A stretch of 64,000 nucleotides of DNA. Source: Dipteronia dyeriana (lineage: Eukaryota; Streptophyta; Magnoliopsida; Sapindales; Sapindaceae). Below are positions 24,195 to 35,673 of this stretch, piece after piece. The DNA lies in assembly GCA_032871835.1 (NCBI GenBank), contig CM065296.1, positions 17,959,501 through 18,023,500 of the forward strand. Reading direction: 5' to 3'. Under the pieces are notes generated by a model, which saw only the letters and a program-made list of their open reading frames with translations, was not told the DNA's origin and ran no database searches. Position numbers and translations under genes: made by a program. Position 1 is the stretch's first letter, and every line of letters begins with the position of its first letter.

Positions 24195-26710
24195 TGTAGG
24201 AAAAATCACGCAGTGGAATCGAAAAATAGGTTTAGTATGTTTTAATAGTTTTTCCTTTAAAAGAATGAACCTTAATCATTGATTAATTAACATATAATAA
24301 ACTATCATACCTTTTTCCATAACGATTAAAGTTGCACCAAATTGAATCCGCAAGATCTTTCAATCCAATCACGAATGTGAATCACCTAGGAGTGTTGGTT
24401 CCCTTTCTTTGAATTGTATACCTGAGGACGGAAACAAACAAAATCTTTTATTTTGTTAGTCATAATAATCATCTTAGAGAAAACTCAAGAACATTTGGTC
24501 ACTTGTGAATTATCAATCTATTTGATTGAAACTCGTCTGAACCCGATTCAATTTTTGTACACAAATCTCTTTTGATGTAAAGGATACTAATGCATTATTG
24601 AAAACAAAAACCTTCCCTCTTTTATCTATGCTTGGCCGAATTATACACAATATGGGTTGGATGAAGTTTTTTTAACTATAATAAGCAAATAAACAAAAAA
24701 TCCCACAAGTCTCCACCAAGTCTTGGCCAAAATCTCTCTATGATTTCTATTAGCCTTGGCCGAAATCATCAAAGGCATATGTATAGGTGGCCAAATCCTC
24801 TCCCGATGAGGATTTGCTTGGTGGGGAAGAATCCTCTCGCTAGGAGGATTTACTTGGTGGCCAAGAATCTTTAATCAAAGAAGAAATCTTTTCCATACCA
24901 AGACTCCTATTCCAACTCATTAGTGTATTTATCCAATAACTAATTATTGAACAAAAATTAAATTGAGACTTTATCAAAAACTTCCTAGTTTGACCAATTG
25001 TCAATTAGAGTTTTGATAGATATCAAAAACTTCATAATTTGACTAGATAAATAAATTCCCTTTATTTATGTACTTATCAGAAAAAGTATTTGATACTTAT
25101 CATACTACCAACAATAGTATGACACTAGGAGACCTTCTGCTACTAGAAAAAAGATTTTAACTTTTAATTAAATAATAAATAAATAAATAAATAAATAAAT
25201 ATCCATTTAATTAAAAAATAAAATAAAAAACAATATAATAGGCCATTTATTTAAACATTTGCCCAAGCCATATACATGGACAAAGTATTGTTTTTATTTT
25301 CATTTTCTTAAATCTATTGGATTTTAATAAAAAAAAACGTTCACATGTGAACTAGACCCATTCTTACTAAAAAAGAAACAAGTCCACATGCCTTAAAATA
25401 ATACATCAATTTAATTTAAACACCCCATTTAATTAAAATGTGCAAATTATATTCTTAATGTATTAATGGAATGCTAATCGCAAACCATTAGAACCACCCA
25501 AGGAATCCCACATCCTTAGCCGCCCAATCCAGGTATTTTGAAGAGTTCTCGCGTGTCTTGATCACTCATGACTGTTCCTCTCCAACACTTTTGGATTTCA
25601 AAATCCAAAAACAATTCTAGATGGACCCGAAAATTGGTCCGGTAGAATATATCAAGTGATCCATGCAAGTTCGTGTGAATATGAGATCTTGAAAGACTGT
25701 CTAAATTTAAGCTCCAATAGGCATAGCCTAATCACAATCAACAAATGATTCACTTAGATTGATCTATTAACTTTAGTTCATTCCACTAAAGAATTAAAAT
25801 TGAACTATTAAATAAAGATAGAATAAGTTAATGTTCCTCATTCGTACCCTAGACAATCTTAATGGAGATAGTATATCCTTATGAAGAATACCAGTAATCA
25901 TAAAGAGCTCATAGACCGCCTATAGCTCTCCTAGTTAACGTATTTACACATATGACCATATTTTAAACTTGGATATTACGACTTGCTCAGAAGCCATATT
26001 CAACAGACACTATTGAAAAACTAACGTTAAGATTTTATATCCAATACCTTAAAATATCCATATAATGATAATCTACTCACATTTAATAAATGGAGCCACG
26101 ATGTCCATATCTATAAATGAAATCCTCTATCGATTCACAAAATAGTACCACCAAACTATCGAGGATATACTACATTATATAATTGTATTCAATGATAGCT
26201 TAAATGATAACACTTACAACTATAAGTCCATCATTTATCTCAGGATTGAGATAGACTCTCTGATTTTCTTCAAGTGAAAAAATTTATCCGTTAACGTTTC
26301 TAGATAAAGTATTTTACTATGATCCTATTCAATGCACCTAGTGCACTTGAATCTTTTGCCCAAAGACACAACACTTTGATGATTTTAGACTCATCGTAAC
26401 ACATTTGAGCCTATTCAAATATTAGCAAAAGAATCTACAACTTTAACAAGTTAAATGCGCCCAACCTTTATCTTAAGTTATGAATATTGTTCAAGACTAA
26501 CTAAAGAATTGTGTCTACCTCATATATATCCTGATGTACGAACAATTCTTTTTTATCATGGTCATTTGACCTTATGATTATTTACTTTTAACAATTATAA
26601 TAATTAAACTATAAATGCTATAAGATTTGTTAAACTAGAAATCACTTTATTAATATGAAAAGATTGTCAAATACATTATTGCACTCTTGCTATTGAGCGT
26701 AATCCCAACA
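24195..26710 (-). repeat. Element D 3' LTR
   Basis: Plus-strand ends TGTAGGAAAAATC...ATCCCAACA; 2516 bases; same family as the B and C LTRs. It includes a TAAATAAATAAA microsatellite near 25166-25200. Confidence 0.9.
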
Positions 26711-26721
26711 ATCTCCCACTT
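26711..26721 (-). promoter_or_regulatory. Polypurine tract of element D
   Basis: AAGTGGGAGAT on the minus strand next to the 3' LTR. Confidence 0.85.
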
Positions 26722-26724
26722 GCT

Positions 26725-28345
26725 CTATATCAAATGTGTCATATATCTTACCCTTATATTCTCTAGGTGCCCCTCAAAACTCTTATGTGGTAGAGCCTTT
26801 GTGAAGGGGTCCGCTAGATTTTCTACTGACATAATCTGAGTAATCATCACGTCTCCCCTATGCACAATTTCCCTCAGAAGATAATACTTTCTTTCAATGT
26901 GTTTCCCTCTCTTATGACTTCTTGGTTCTCTCGAATTAGCCACTGCTCCACTATTGTTGTAACAGATAGTGATATGCTTATTCGCATCATGAACCTCTTC
27001 CAAGTCAATCAAGAATTGGCAGAGCCAGACAACTTCTTTAGCTGCTTTGCATGTAACAACATACTCAGCTTCCTTGGTGGAATCAACAATAAAATATTGC
27101 TTGATACTCCTCCATATGATTGTGCCTTCTCCAAGAGTAAACATAGATCCTGATGTTGATTGTCGTCCATTGATCATGACCAGGTTTCTATTGAAACCTG
27201 CCAACTATGCCAATAATAAAAAAATATATGGTCTAGTGCAGAGTATTGCAGACATTAGACTTCCAATTGTCGAGGCATATGGAACTCTACTCATGAATTG
27301 CTCTTCATGCTCATTCTTAGGAGCTTGTTCCTTGAAAAGTTTGATTCCATGTATGATAGGTAAGATACCTTTCTTGGAATCTTGCATGGAAAACCTAGAA
27401 AAGATTTTATCTATGTATGAAGCTTGGGATAATGCAATCGTTCTATTTTTTCTATCCCTTATTACTTGGATACCAAGAATATAACTTGCTTCTCTTAAGT
27501 TCTTCATATCAAATTGTTTTGCTAACCATTCTTTTATTGATGTCAGTACACCTATATCGTTTCCGATGAGTAGTATATCATCAACTTAAAGAACTAGGAA
27601 AACCATCGTGTCGTCAATGATATTTTTATATACACACGTCAATGTTTTGAAAAAATCCAAAACTTTTCACATCTTGATTGAACATTATATTCCAAGATCT
27701 GGATGCTTGCTTCAATCCATATATAGATCTTTGCAACTTGTAAACCATTTCCTCTTGGCTCTTTTCAATGAATCATTCTGGTTGCATCATATAGATGCTT
27801 TCGTTTAGACTTCCATTGAAGAAAGCTGCCTTGACATCAATTTGCCAAATCTATATGTCTAGAGATGCCACAATGGATAAGAGTATCCTAAGGGATTTAA
27901 GCATGACCACAAAAGATAAGGTTTTATCATAATTGATACATTCCTTCTTTGTGTAACATTTAGCTACCAATCTAGCTTTAAAGGTTTCCACTTTTCCATC
28001 CATTCCTCTCTTCCTCTTGTATACCCACTTGCACCCAATGAGTTTTACCCCTTTAAGCAAGTCCATAAGAAACCAGACTTTGTTTTTGAACATAGATTCA
28101 ATTTCGAATTGCATTGCCTTTTGCCAATGGTGATAATTAATATCTTCCATGGCTTCCTTGTATGTGTAAGGATCGTCATCATCCGGGAGATTCTCTATTG
28201 ATTCTCCTAGACCGATATATCTCTCGGGTTGTCTACTAACCCTCCTACTATGATGAGGAACGGTAGGTTGTTGATCTTGTATTGGTGCGAAACTTACAAT
28301 TGGGCTAGGTTGTGAAACCTATTCTGGAATTTTATCTCTTGAAAG
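26725..28345 (-). pseudogene. Element D pol: RT and RNase H
   Basis: RT begins at 28150 (MEDINYHHWQKAMQFEIESM ... GCKWVYKRKRGMDGKVETFK), breaks near 27851, and resumes at 27507-27205 (MKNLREASYILGIQVIRDRK, VPYASTIGSLMSAILCTRP). The catalytic box at 27577-27588 reads *VDD: the Tyr codon has become TAA. RNase H is open at 27204-26725 (IIWRSIKQYFIVDSTKEAEY, GAVANSREPRSHKRGKHIER, VENLADPFTKALPHKSFEGH); the usual YCDNS is YNNS, so one catalytic Asp is lost. About 100 bases between RT and RNase H are deleted relative to C. Confidence 0.9.
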
Positions 28346-29353
28346 CTAAGTCAAGACAATTATACTTTTAGGCACAAAATTATTCATATAGTCTTCTTCA
28401 AAAAAATTGACATTTGTCGAAACAAATACTTTAATATCTGAAGAAATATAGAAATAATATCCTTTGATTCCTTTTAGATACCCTACAAATATGCATGTTT
28501 CTAAACGGGACTCCATCTTTTTTGTCTTTCCTTTTAACACATGCAGGACATCCAAATATCCTTAAGTGTTGTAGACTAGACTTTCACCCAGTCCATAACT
28601 CATGTGTTGTTTTAGGAACTGACTTAGATGGCACATCATTTAGAATGTACATAGTAGTATGTAAGTACATCTGCAAAAAGAATTAGGAAACATTGAATAA
28701 CTCAATATAGACCTAACAATGTCCAAAAGGGTTCTGTTTCTCTTTTCTGCCACCCCATTTATTCAGGTGTACCTGGCACAGAAAACTAAGAAATTATCTC
28801 ATTATCAATAAGATATTGCTGAACCTCACCAGATAAATATTCTCCACCACGATCAGACCTTAAGATTTTTATGTGTTTCTAAGGCTGATTTTCTACTTCA
28901 ACTTTAAATTCTTTGAACATGTCAAAAGCATCTGACTTATGTCTCATTAGATACACATAACCAAATCTTAAGTAATCTTCCATTAAAGTGATTAAGTACT
29001 CATATCCACCTCTAGCTTTACTCCTCATAGGAGCATATACACCTATGTGTATTAATCGTAAACATTCAGTGTCACTTGTTCCTTTGGTCCTGAACGACCT
29101 TTTTGTTATTTTACCTTCCAAACAAGATTCACAAGTTGGTAGATCATCAACCTTTAAGTCACTTAAAAGTCCATCACTAACCATTTGATCCTATCAAGGT
29201 TAATAAGACCTAGGCGCAAATGCCATAGGAAGGTTTCATCTTTTGATAATTTTACTCTTTTGTGTTTAGGTTCCTTTGATTCTGTGTTTAACAAGTGAGA
29301 GATATTGCTATGCAAATAGAATAAACCGTTTTCCAATGTACATTTGCAAAAAA
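28346..29353 (-). pseudogene. Element D pol: integrase and linker
   Basis: GAG-pre-integrase and core start are open at 29184-28879 ([37 protein letters not shown]). The first catalytic Asp is lost (HIGVYAP where C has HTDVCGP). [13 protein letters not shown] with the second Asp follows a stop. The core end is scrambled by frameshifts, and the linker is open at 28555-28346 (VLKGKTKKMESRLETCIFVG ... YYFYISSDIKVFVSTNVNFF). Confidence 0.85.
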
Positions 29354-30700
29354 TTAGTTGTTCCTACTAATAATAAAACCTTTATTAAAAGTAACAAAAT
29401 ATCTAAATTTATTTAAACAAGAAACTGAAACTAAATTCCTCTTCAATTGAGGTACATAATAAACATCTATTAAATCTAAATGCCTACAAGAATCTAAATT
29501 AATTATAATATCTCCCACTACACTAGCAGACCCCAATGCTCCATTGCCTAAGCGCAAGTTGAATTCATTCGCATTAAGCCTTTTCTTTTCATTGAACCCC
29601 TCTAAGGAATAACACACATGATTAGTGGCTCCAGAGTGTATGATCCAAGAATATATAGAATCTGCAAGAAAACATGTTTCAAGATAATTAATATTACTTT
29701 CTTCCTTCTTGTCCTGAGACTTTGGGCAATTTCTTTTCCAATGTCCCTTTTCACCACAAAGGAAACACTTCCCTTTGATCTTAGTTACTTTCTTAGTCTC
29801 ATTCTTGGTAGGTCCAATTTTCATTTTCGTCTCTTGTCTCTTGAACTTCTTACGGGTCTTAACAGTAGTAACTTTACCTACCGTATGTATCTCATGACCT
29901 TTGCCTTTCAAAAGGATTTCTCGGTGCTTTGAACATCTTGCATCAGGCCCTGCGAGGTGTATTCCTTATTGTTCAAGGTATAGTCCTGCTTGAACTGATC
30001 AAAGGAATCCGATAGTGAGTTGACAATCATGTCAATTTTCGTCTCACTATCTATCTCAACACCGTTAAGTTCAATAATGTTGAGATGTGTTATCACTATC
30101 ATCATGTGATCTTTCACAACCTATCCAGGTTTCTTCCTAAGATTCATGAAAGTAGTCACTACCTCTCCCTTAGTCGTCTTAAACTTCATAGTAAACATCT
30201 CTTCCAAAGACAACAGTATATCCGCAACAGTCTCCATTCCTTCATATTGTTGTTCCAACGGGTCGGAGATGGTAGCCATAATGTAATATTTGGCCATCTC
30301 GTCTGAAGTCTTCCACTACTGATACTCGTCTCTTTGCTCCTCAGTAGATTTCTTAGTAAGAGTTGGTGGTTTAGGGGTACACAGAACAAAGTTATACTTT
30401 TTAGCTTGCAGCAACAACCCAAGTTTCCTTTTCTATGTGATATAATTATCACCAGTTAATGTATTATCTTTTAGGATGTTTATTAGGGATGAGGTCTTGA
30501 TTTCTGAAAGATTACAAAAATTATATAAGTAAAAAATCATGATAAAGCACTTTCAAATATCTATCTTGAATTAAATAAAATAATTCTATCATAAAATTCA
30601 ATCGGTGATCCAACGCCCATAAATGTCATGCCTCATTTTGAGTTTGCACCATTTATTAGTTGGACTAGGTCCCATCTAATTGTTAACATAACAACCAACA
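29354..30700 (-). pseudogene. Element D gag and protease
   Basis: Gag is readable from about 30480 leftward in shifting frames: KYYIMATISDPLEQQYEGME, then 30117-29908 (MKDHMMIVITHLNIIELNGV). A 185-codon frame at 29911-29354 holds a Lys-rich nucleocapsid, an intact zinc knuckle (CFLCGEKGHWKRNC) and the protease start. The protease active site reads IIHSGATNHV: the catalytic Asp of DSGA is replaced by His, so this protease is inactive. The 30353-30700 portion (gag N-terminus plus adjacent leader) is followed by a second, C-like copy at 30701-31050. Confidence 0.85.
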
Positions 30701-31050
30701 TTAGTAAGAGTAGGTGGTTTAGGAGTGCACAAAATGAACTTATGCTTTTCGGATTGCAATAGAAGCCCAATTTTCCTTTTCCATGTGACATAATTATCAC
30801 AAGTTAAAGTATTGTCTTAAGGATGTTGATTAGGGATGGGGTCATGATTTCTGAACATTAAAAAAAATTATATATGAATATATAATCATGATTAATCACT
30901 TTTGAATATTTATCTTGAATTAAAAAAAATAATTCAATCGTAAAAAATCAACGGTGATCCAACACCCATAAATGTCACGCCTTCTTTGGGAGTTCACAAT
31001 ATTTACTAGTTGGACTAGGCCCCACCTAATTTTTAACATAACAACCAACG
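30353..31050. repeat. 348-bp tandem duplication joining two subfamily versions
   Basis: The block TTAGTAAGAGT...ATAACAACCAAC occurs at 30353-30700 and 30701-31050. The copies differ from each other throughout. The second copy is nearly identical to the corresponding stretch of C (GGAGTGCACAAAATGAAC, CTTTTCGGATTGCAATAGAA at 18719-18780), whereas the first has D-specific bases (GGGGTACACAGAACAAAG). Confidence 0.9.
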
Positions 31051-32061
31051 TTTTCAATTTTAGCCTTGTGATTTTATTAACAAGAACTCTTGGGAGGATA
31101 TTAATAAAATCACATTGAGTGTGTTACCAAGTTAAGAACTTTCAATATATTCCCTCATGAATATCCCTCCGTTGAGAGTAGATATCGATTGAGTCAATTG
31201 TCTAGTCTATCTTTGTAAGGAAGTATCTTGCTAAATTCCATTCATAAATACCTCTTTGGGCGTTATAAAAGGGGTTATTACATGAAACATAAAGCTCAAC
31301 TAAACTTGGAGGCCATAGGCGTTCCAAAACACCTTCTCTCACTCAATTGTTTAAGGAGTGTTATCGAATTCCATAGAATGATTTACCAAGTTATCCAGAT
31401 GCCAATTAGATACCTAAACCATTCAATGCATGTTCATACCAAAGGAGCTATATGAGTGGCACTCCTATTCTACATGACATATTATCAAACAATGACAAAC
31501 ATTGCAATATTTACGAAAAAGTAAATAGCCATAATTTTTGTTCGTCCTAGAAAAACACGTAAATTACATTTGTTTGAAATACAAAACACTAAACATAACT
31601 TGGCGATCAAGTCATCAAGCGACCACCATCCAAAGGTCTTGTGTCCGGGCACTTGCGCACCCAAACCTTTGTAGAGCTATTTCGGGTTACTTCGTTGCTA
31701 CTTTTTCTGATTCGAATTCATCAATTCTTCAATTCTTTGAAAATTGAATATATTACAATAGTTTTTTTTTATTAAACAATAAAGTAAAGTAAAATAAACT
31801 TAGCAACTACCAAGAAGGAAATTTTGGCGATGATAGGTCACCCTTCTTGTTACAATTTTAAAACAAAAATACATTGAAATTCTAGGACCAAAATTGAGCA
31901 CTATCAAATCATATTATAAATATATATATATATATCCATACATTCCAATGTAAATATATATGTGAATTCCTAGAGTGTCATCTCTTTCTAAAACATGCAT
32001 ATTTACAATAAAAAGAAATAGTTCCACGTATATATACATCAATTAATCAAGGGTACAACCA
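31051..32061 (-). other. Element D 5' leader
   Basis: Non-coding leader resembling C's but without the GC-rich cassette. It has (AT)n at 31917-31934 and many landmarks shared with C and B (CAACACTCTTGGGAGG-type motifs, GTGGCACTCCTATTCT). Confidence 0.75.
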
Positions 32062-32076
32062 AGCTCTGATACCAAT
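32062..32076 (-). promoter_or_regulatory. Primer binding site of element D
   Basis: ATTGGTATCAGAGCT on the minus strand next to the 5' LTR. Confidence 0.85.
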
Positions 32077-32902
32077 TGTAAGATAAATCGTGCGGCGGAA
32101 GTGGAAAATAGGTTTAGTATATTTAAAAAAAAAAATCCTTTAAGAGAATAAACCTTAACCCTTGATTAATTAACATATAATAAAGTATCAAACCTTTTTC
32201 TCGTGACGATTGAAGTTGCACCGAACTGAATCCCCAAGTCTTACAATCCAATCATGAATGTGAATCACCTAGGACTGTGTGCTCACTTTGTTTGAATTGT
32301 ATACGTGAGGATGGAAACAAATAAAATCTTTTCTTTTGTTAGTCACAATAATCCTCCTAAAGAAAACCCAAGAATGTTTGGTCACTTATGAATTATCAAT
32401 ATATTTGTTTGAAATTTGTGTGAACCCGATTCAATTTTTGTATACATAACCCTTTTAATGTAAAGGATACTAGTGCACTATCGAAAACAAAAACGTTCCC
32501 TATTTTCTCTATGATTGGCCGAATTCTACACACTATGGGTTGGCTGAAGTTTCTTTTTAACTATAATAAGAAAATAAAAAAAAACTTCTCACAAGTCTCC
32601 ACCAAGCCTTGGATGAAATCTCTCTATGATTTCTATTGGCCTTGGCCGAAATCTTCAAGGTCATATATATAGGTGGCGAAATCCTCTAATAAGGAGGGTT
32701 TACATGGTGGGCAAGAGTCCTCTCTCTAGGATGATTTACATGGTGGCTAACAATCCTTACTCAAAGAAGAATTCTTTTCCACACCAAGACTCACTCAATA
32801 ATGTATTTATCCGATAACTAAATGTTAAATAAATATTCAATTGAGAATTTATCAAAGACTTCCTAATTTGACCAATTATCGATTAGAGTTTTGGTAGATA
32901 TC
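32077..32902 (-). repeat. Element D 5' LTR, truncated
   Basis: It starts TGTAAGATAAATCG and is collinear with the first third of the 3' LTR. It stops at GATATC (32902), where TGAAAAGTCCTC of SIRE LTR E begins. The remainder is absent from the window. Confidence 0.85.
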
Positions 32903-34484
32903 TGAAAAGTCCTCATTTGTTGATTGGCTTATTTCGTGAACAACCATATTGTTGGGGTTCATGTAATGGTAGCTTAGGCTCTCAAGACCTCAAGAGGAGA
33001 AGCACCAAAGGTAAACTTCTTGTGCTTACTTACTTTGAAGAGATAGTTGCACACACTCATATATTCATGTATAACTCTTGATCTTATATGTTGAGTGTTT
33101 TCTTATGTGCATTTTAGTTTAAATGACTCTTGTTGACCTATTTGCATCTTGCTATGAAATTTGTATGTCATGCTAGGCATTAAAATAGGATGCAATTTCA
33201 TCACTCATGAACTTATTGTTTTGTGCATTTGAGTGTTGAAAAAATAGGCCTTGCGCTGGTGGTGCGCTACTCGACTAGCGCACCCCACAAGCGCAACATT
33301 CACAGTGGATTGTCGCTAGTGTTGTGCCACTGGGTTGTGCTGCTGCACCTGCGCAAAGATGTAAAAAGTGGGCATGCGCTACTCGACTAGCGCAGCCTCA
33401 CCAGCGCAAACATTCTAGTGGTTTTGTGCTTGTGTTGCGCCACTGACGTGCGCCACTCGACCATCGCCTATTGAAATTTTTAGACAGTGCGCTAGTGGTG
33501 CGCTACTCAAACAGCGCACCTCACCAGCGCATAATGAAGAAGCTTGAACGTTTTTTCCAAGACGACATCACTTTGTTTGGATCTTATATATATATATATA
33601 TATATCATTGACTTAAGGTCATGTAAGAGTTAAAAATATCATATATTTTCCTTAGAACACATTTTAAAGGAAAAACACTTCCAAAAACTCATTTTTAATC
33701 ACTCAAAGCATTCCTATGTGCATCAAATCTTCATCTTCCATCTTCTAAGTTCATCTAGAGTGCATATATGGATAGGGTTGCTTCATCACATCTTGTTTGG
33801 TAAGCTCTTCACTATCTTCTTACTAGTTAAGTGATTTTTCTTGCTAAACCATCTCTTTAATTAATTGTATTCTCTTAGAATATTTCTAGATACAAATTAT
33901 AGATTGTTGTGATGACATGATTGAGTGTTGTATTGTGATAGCTTCATAGGATTGATCGATCTATGTTTAGCTAAGCTATTTGAACATGTCATTTAGCACT
34001 TGATTGCATTAATTGTCATCTCATTATCCTAGATAAGCATATAGGGTTTCCTAGCATTGTTTGTTCATTGAATATCATCATATATTCACTTAGGACACTT
34101 TATCTCTTCATTGAGAAGTAAGACTTGTGTTTCTTCCGGGAGTAGGTAGCTTAAAGCACAAGCAAGATGAACTAGGTTCACTTATACCGGGATTAGGTAG
34201 TGGTGGTGGATTAAACCGGTATTAGGTTATAATTCCTTGCCATTAGTGGATTCGAGGTTCTAGTGTGGCGCACTCATCAGCCCGTGGTTTTTTCCATTTG
34301 GAGGGTTTCCAAGTATATCTCAAGTATTTTTATTATTTCCGCATTTATTACACTTGTGATATTATTGTGACTAATTAGGGGCATTTTTGTCAATTTGACT
34401 CTTAACGAAAATTGGGTAAAAAATTAATTAAAATCTATTCACCCCCTCTCTAGATTAATATTACACACCGTAATATTTGTTTCA
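32903..34484 (+). repeat. SIRE LTR E
   Basis: It starts TGAAAAGTCCTC (compare TGTAAGTTCCTC of LTR I) and continues TTGATTGGCTTATTTCGTG. It ends CTATTCACCCCCTCTCTAG...GTTTCA followed by ATTGGTATCAGAGC. A TATA-rich start region is at 33585-33606. Upstream of it, 33250-33530 is a GC-rich cassette with repeated, nearly palindromic TGCGCTACTCGACTAGCGCA at 33263 and 33375, and variants at 33449 and 33499. Confidence 0.85.
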
Positions 34485-34606
34485 ATTGGTATCAGAGCAG
34501 GTTCCTAGACATACATAGGTGATCCTTGCTCATTTTGGTGTGTGTTGCATTTTGTGTGTTTGTGTTGACCATTCATACACTTGCATCATATCATTCATTC
34601 ATAAAA
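34485..34606 (+). other. Primer site and leader start of E
   Basis: ATTGGTATCAGAGCAGG (34485 on) is the tRNA-Met primer site. About 105 bases of leader follow before sequence switches to B pol at about 34607 (ATGCATATTTGTAGGG matches D and C pol there). Everything else of E is gone. Confidence 0.8.
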
Positions 34607-35662
34607 TGCATATTTGTAGGGTATCCAAAAGGAACCAAAGGATAATATTTCTATAGTCCTTCAGATCTTAAAGTATTTATTTCGACAAATGCTAAATTTC
34701 TGGAAAAGGACTATATGAATAATTTTGTGCAAAAAAAGTAAAATTGTCTTGAATGAGCTTTCAGGAGATACAATTCCACAAGAGGTTTCACAACCTAGCC
34801 CAATTGTAAGTTCTGCACCAACACAAGAACAACAACCTACCATTACATAGATAAAATTTTATCTTGGTTTTTTATGCAAGATTCAAATAAAGGTATGTTA
34901 CCTTTCAGATATGGAATCAAACTTTCTAAAGAACAAGTTCCTAAGAATGAGCATGAAGAGAAATTCATAAGAAGGGTTCCATATGCCTCTATAGTTAGAA
35001 GTCTCATGTATGCAATGCTCTACACTAGACAATATATTTGTTTTATTGTTGGCACAATTAGCAGGTTTTAATCAAAACCTGGTCCTGATCACTGGACGGT
35101 AGTCAAGCATATTTTCAAGTATCTCAGGAGAACAAGAGATCATAAGCTTGTATACTCCAGAAAGAATTTAATTCCTGTTGGGTATACAGATTCTGATTTC
35201 CAACTCGATTCTGACTCCAGGAGATCAACATCAGGATCTGTGTTTACTCTTGGAGAAGGGGCAGTCATATGGATGAGTATCAAGCAATCTTGTATTATTG
35301 ATTCCACCATGGAAGCGTAGTATATTGCCACATGCGAAGCTACTAATGAGATTGTCTGGCTCCACCAATTCTTGATTGACTTAGAAGTGGTTCCCTACGT
35401 GAATAAGCAGATCACTAACTACTGTGACAATAATGGAGTATTGGATAATTTGAGAGAACCAAGAAGTCATAAGAGAGGAAAACACATTGAAAGAAAGTAT
35501 CATCTTCTAAGGGAAATTGTGCATAGGGGAGATGTGACAATTACCAAGATCGCGACAGTAGAAAATCTAGCGGATCTCTTCACAAAAGCTCTACCATAAA
35601 AGAGTTTTGATGGGTACCTGGAAAACATGGGGATAAGATATATGAAACATTTGCTGTAGAGC
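34607..35662 (+). pseudogene. Element B pol: linker, RT end, RNase H
   Basis: The linker is readable from 34607 (DLKVF, IVLNELSGDTIPQEVSQPSP) to about 34846, where it fuses directly to the distal RT (SYIDKILS-like, then MQDSNKGMLPFRYGIKLSKE at 34874). Compared with C, about 0.85 kb including YVDD is missing, so B has no RT active site. RNase H follows: SKPGPDHWTVVKHIFKYLRR, GYTDSDFQLDSDSRRSTSGS, IKQSCIIDSTMEA, then a stop at the catalytic-Glu position (A*Y for AEY), and 35372-35599 (KRGKHIERKYHLLREIVHRG). Stops also occur after SRF and KALP. Confidence 0.9.
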
Positions 35663-35673
35663 AAGTGGGAGAT
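35663..35673 (+). promoter_or_regulatory. Polypurine tract of element B
   Basis: AAGTGGGAGAT directly before the 3' LTR. Confidence 0.85.

Larger units (their letters stand above)
24195..32902 (-). mobile_element. Copia element D, 5' LTR truncated
   Basis: Complete 3' LTR (24195-26710), polypurine tract, pol and gag in minus orientation, leader, primer site (32062-32076) and the first 826 bases of the 5' LTR, where SIRE LTR E begins. It is inserted in B's integrase. The probable target bases TATGT (24190-24194) cannot be matched because the right end is lost. All coding parts contain stops or frameshifts. Confidence 0.9.

Noticed and set aside
34617..34621. TAGGG here and at 50825-50829 as a target duplication linking E and H
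   Set aside because: TAGGG at 34617 is ordinary B pol sequence, also present in D; the E and H LTRs are also too different to be a pair.
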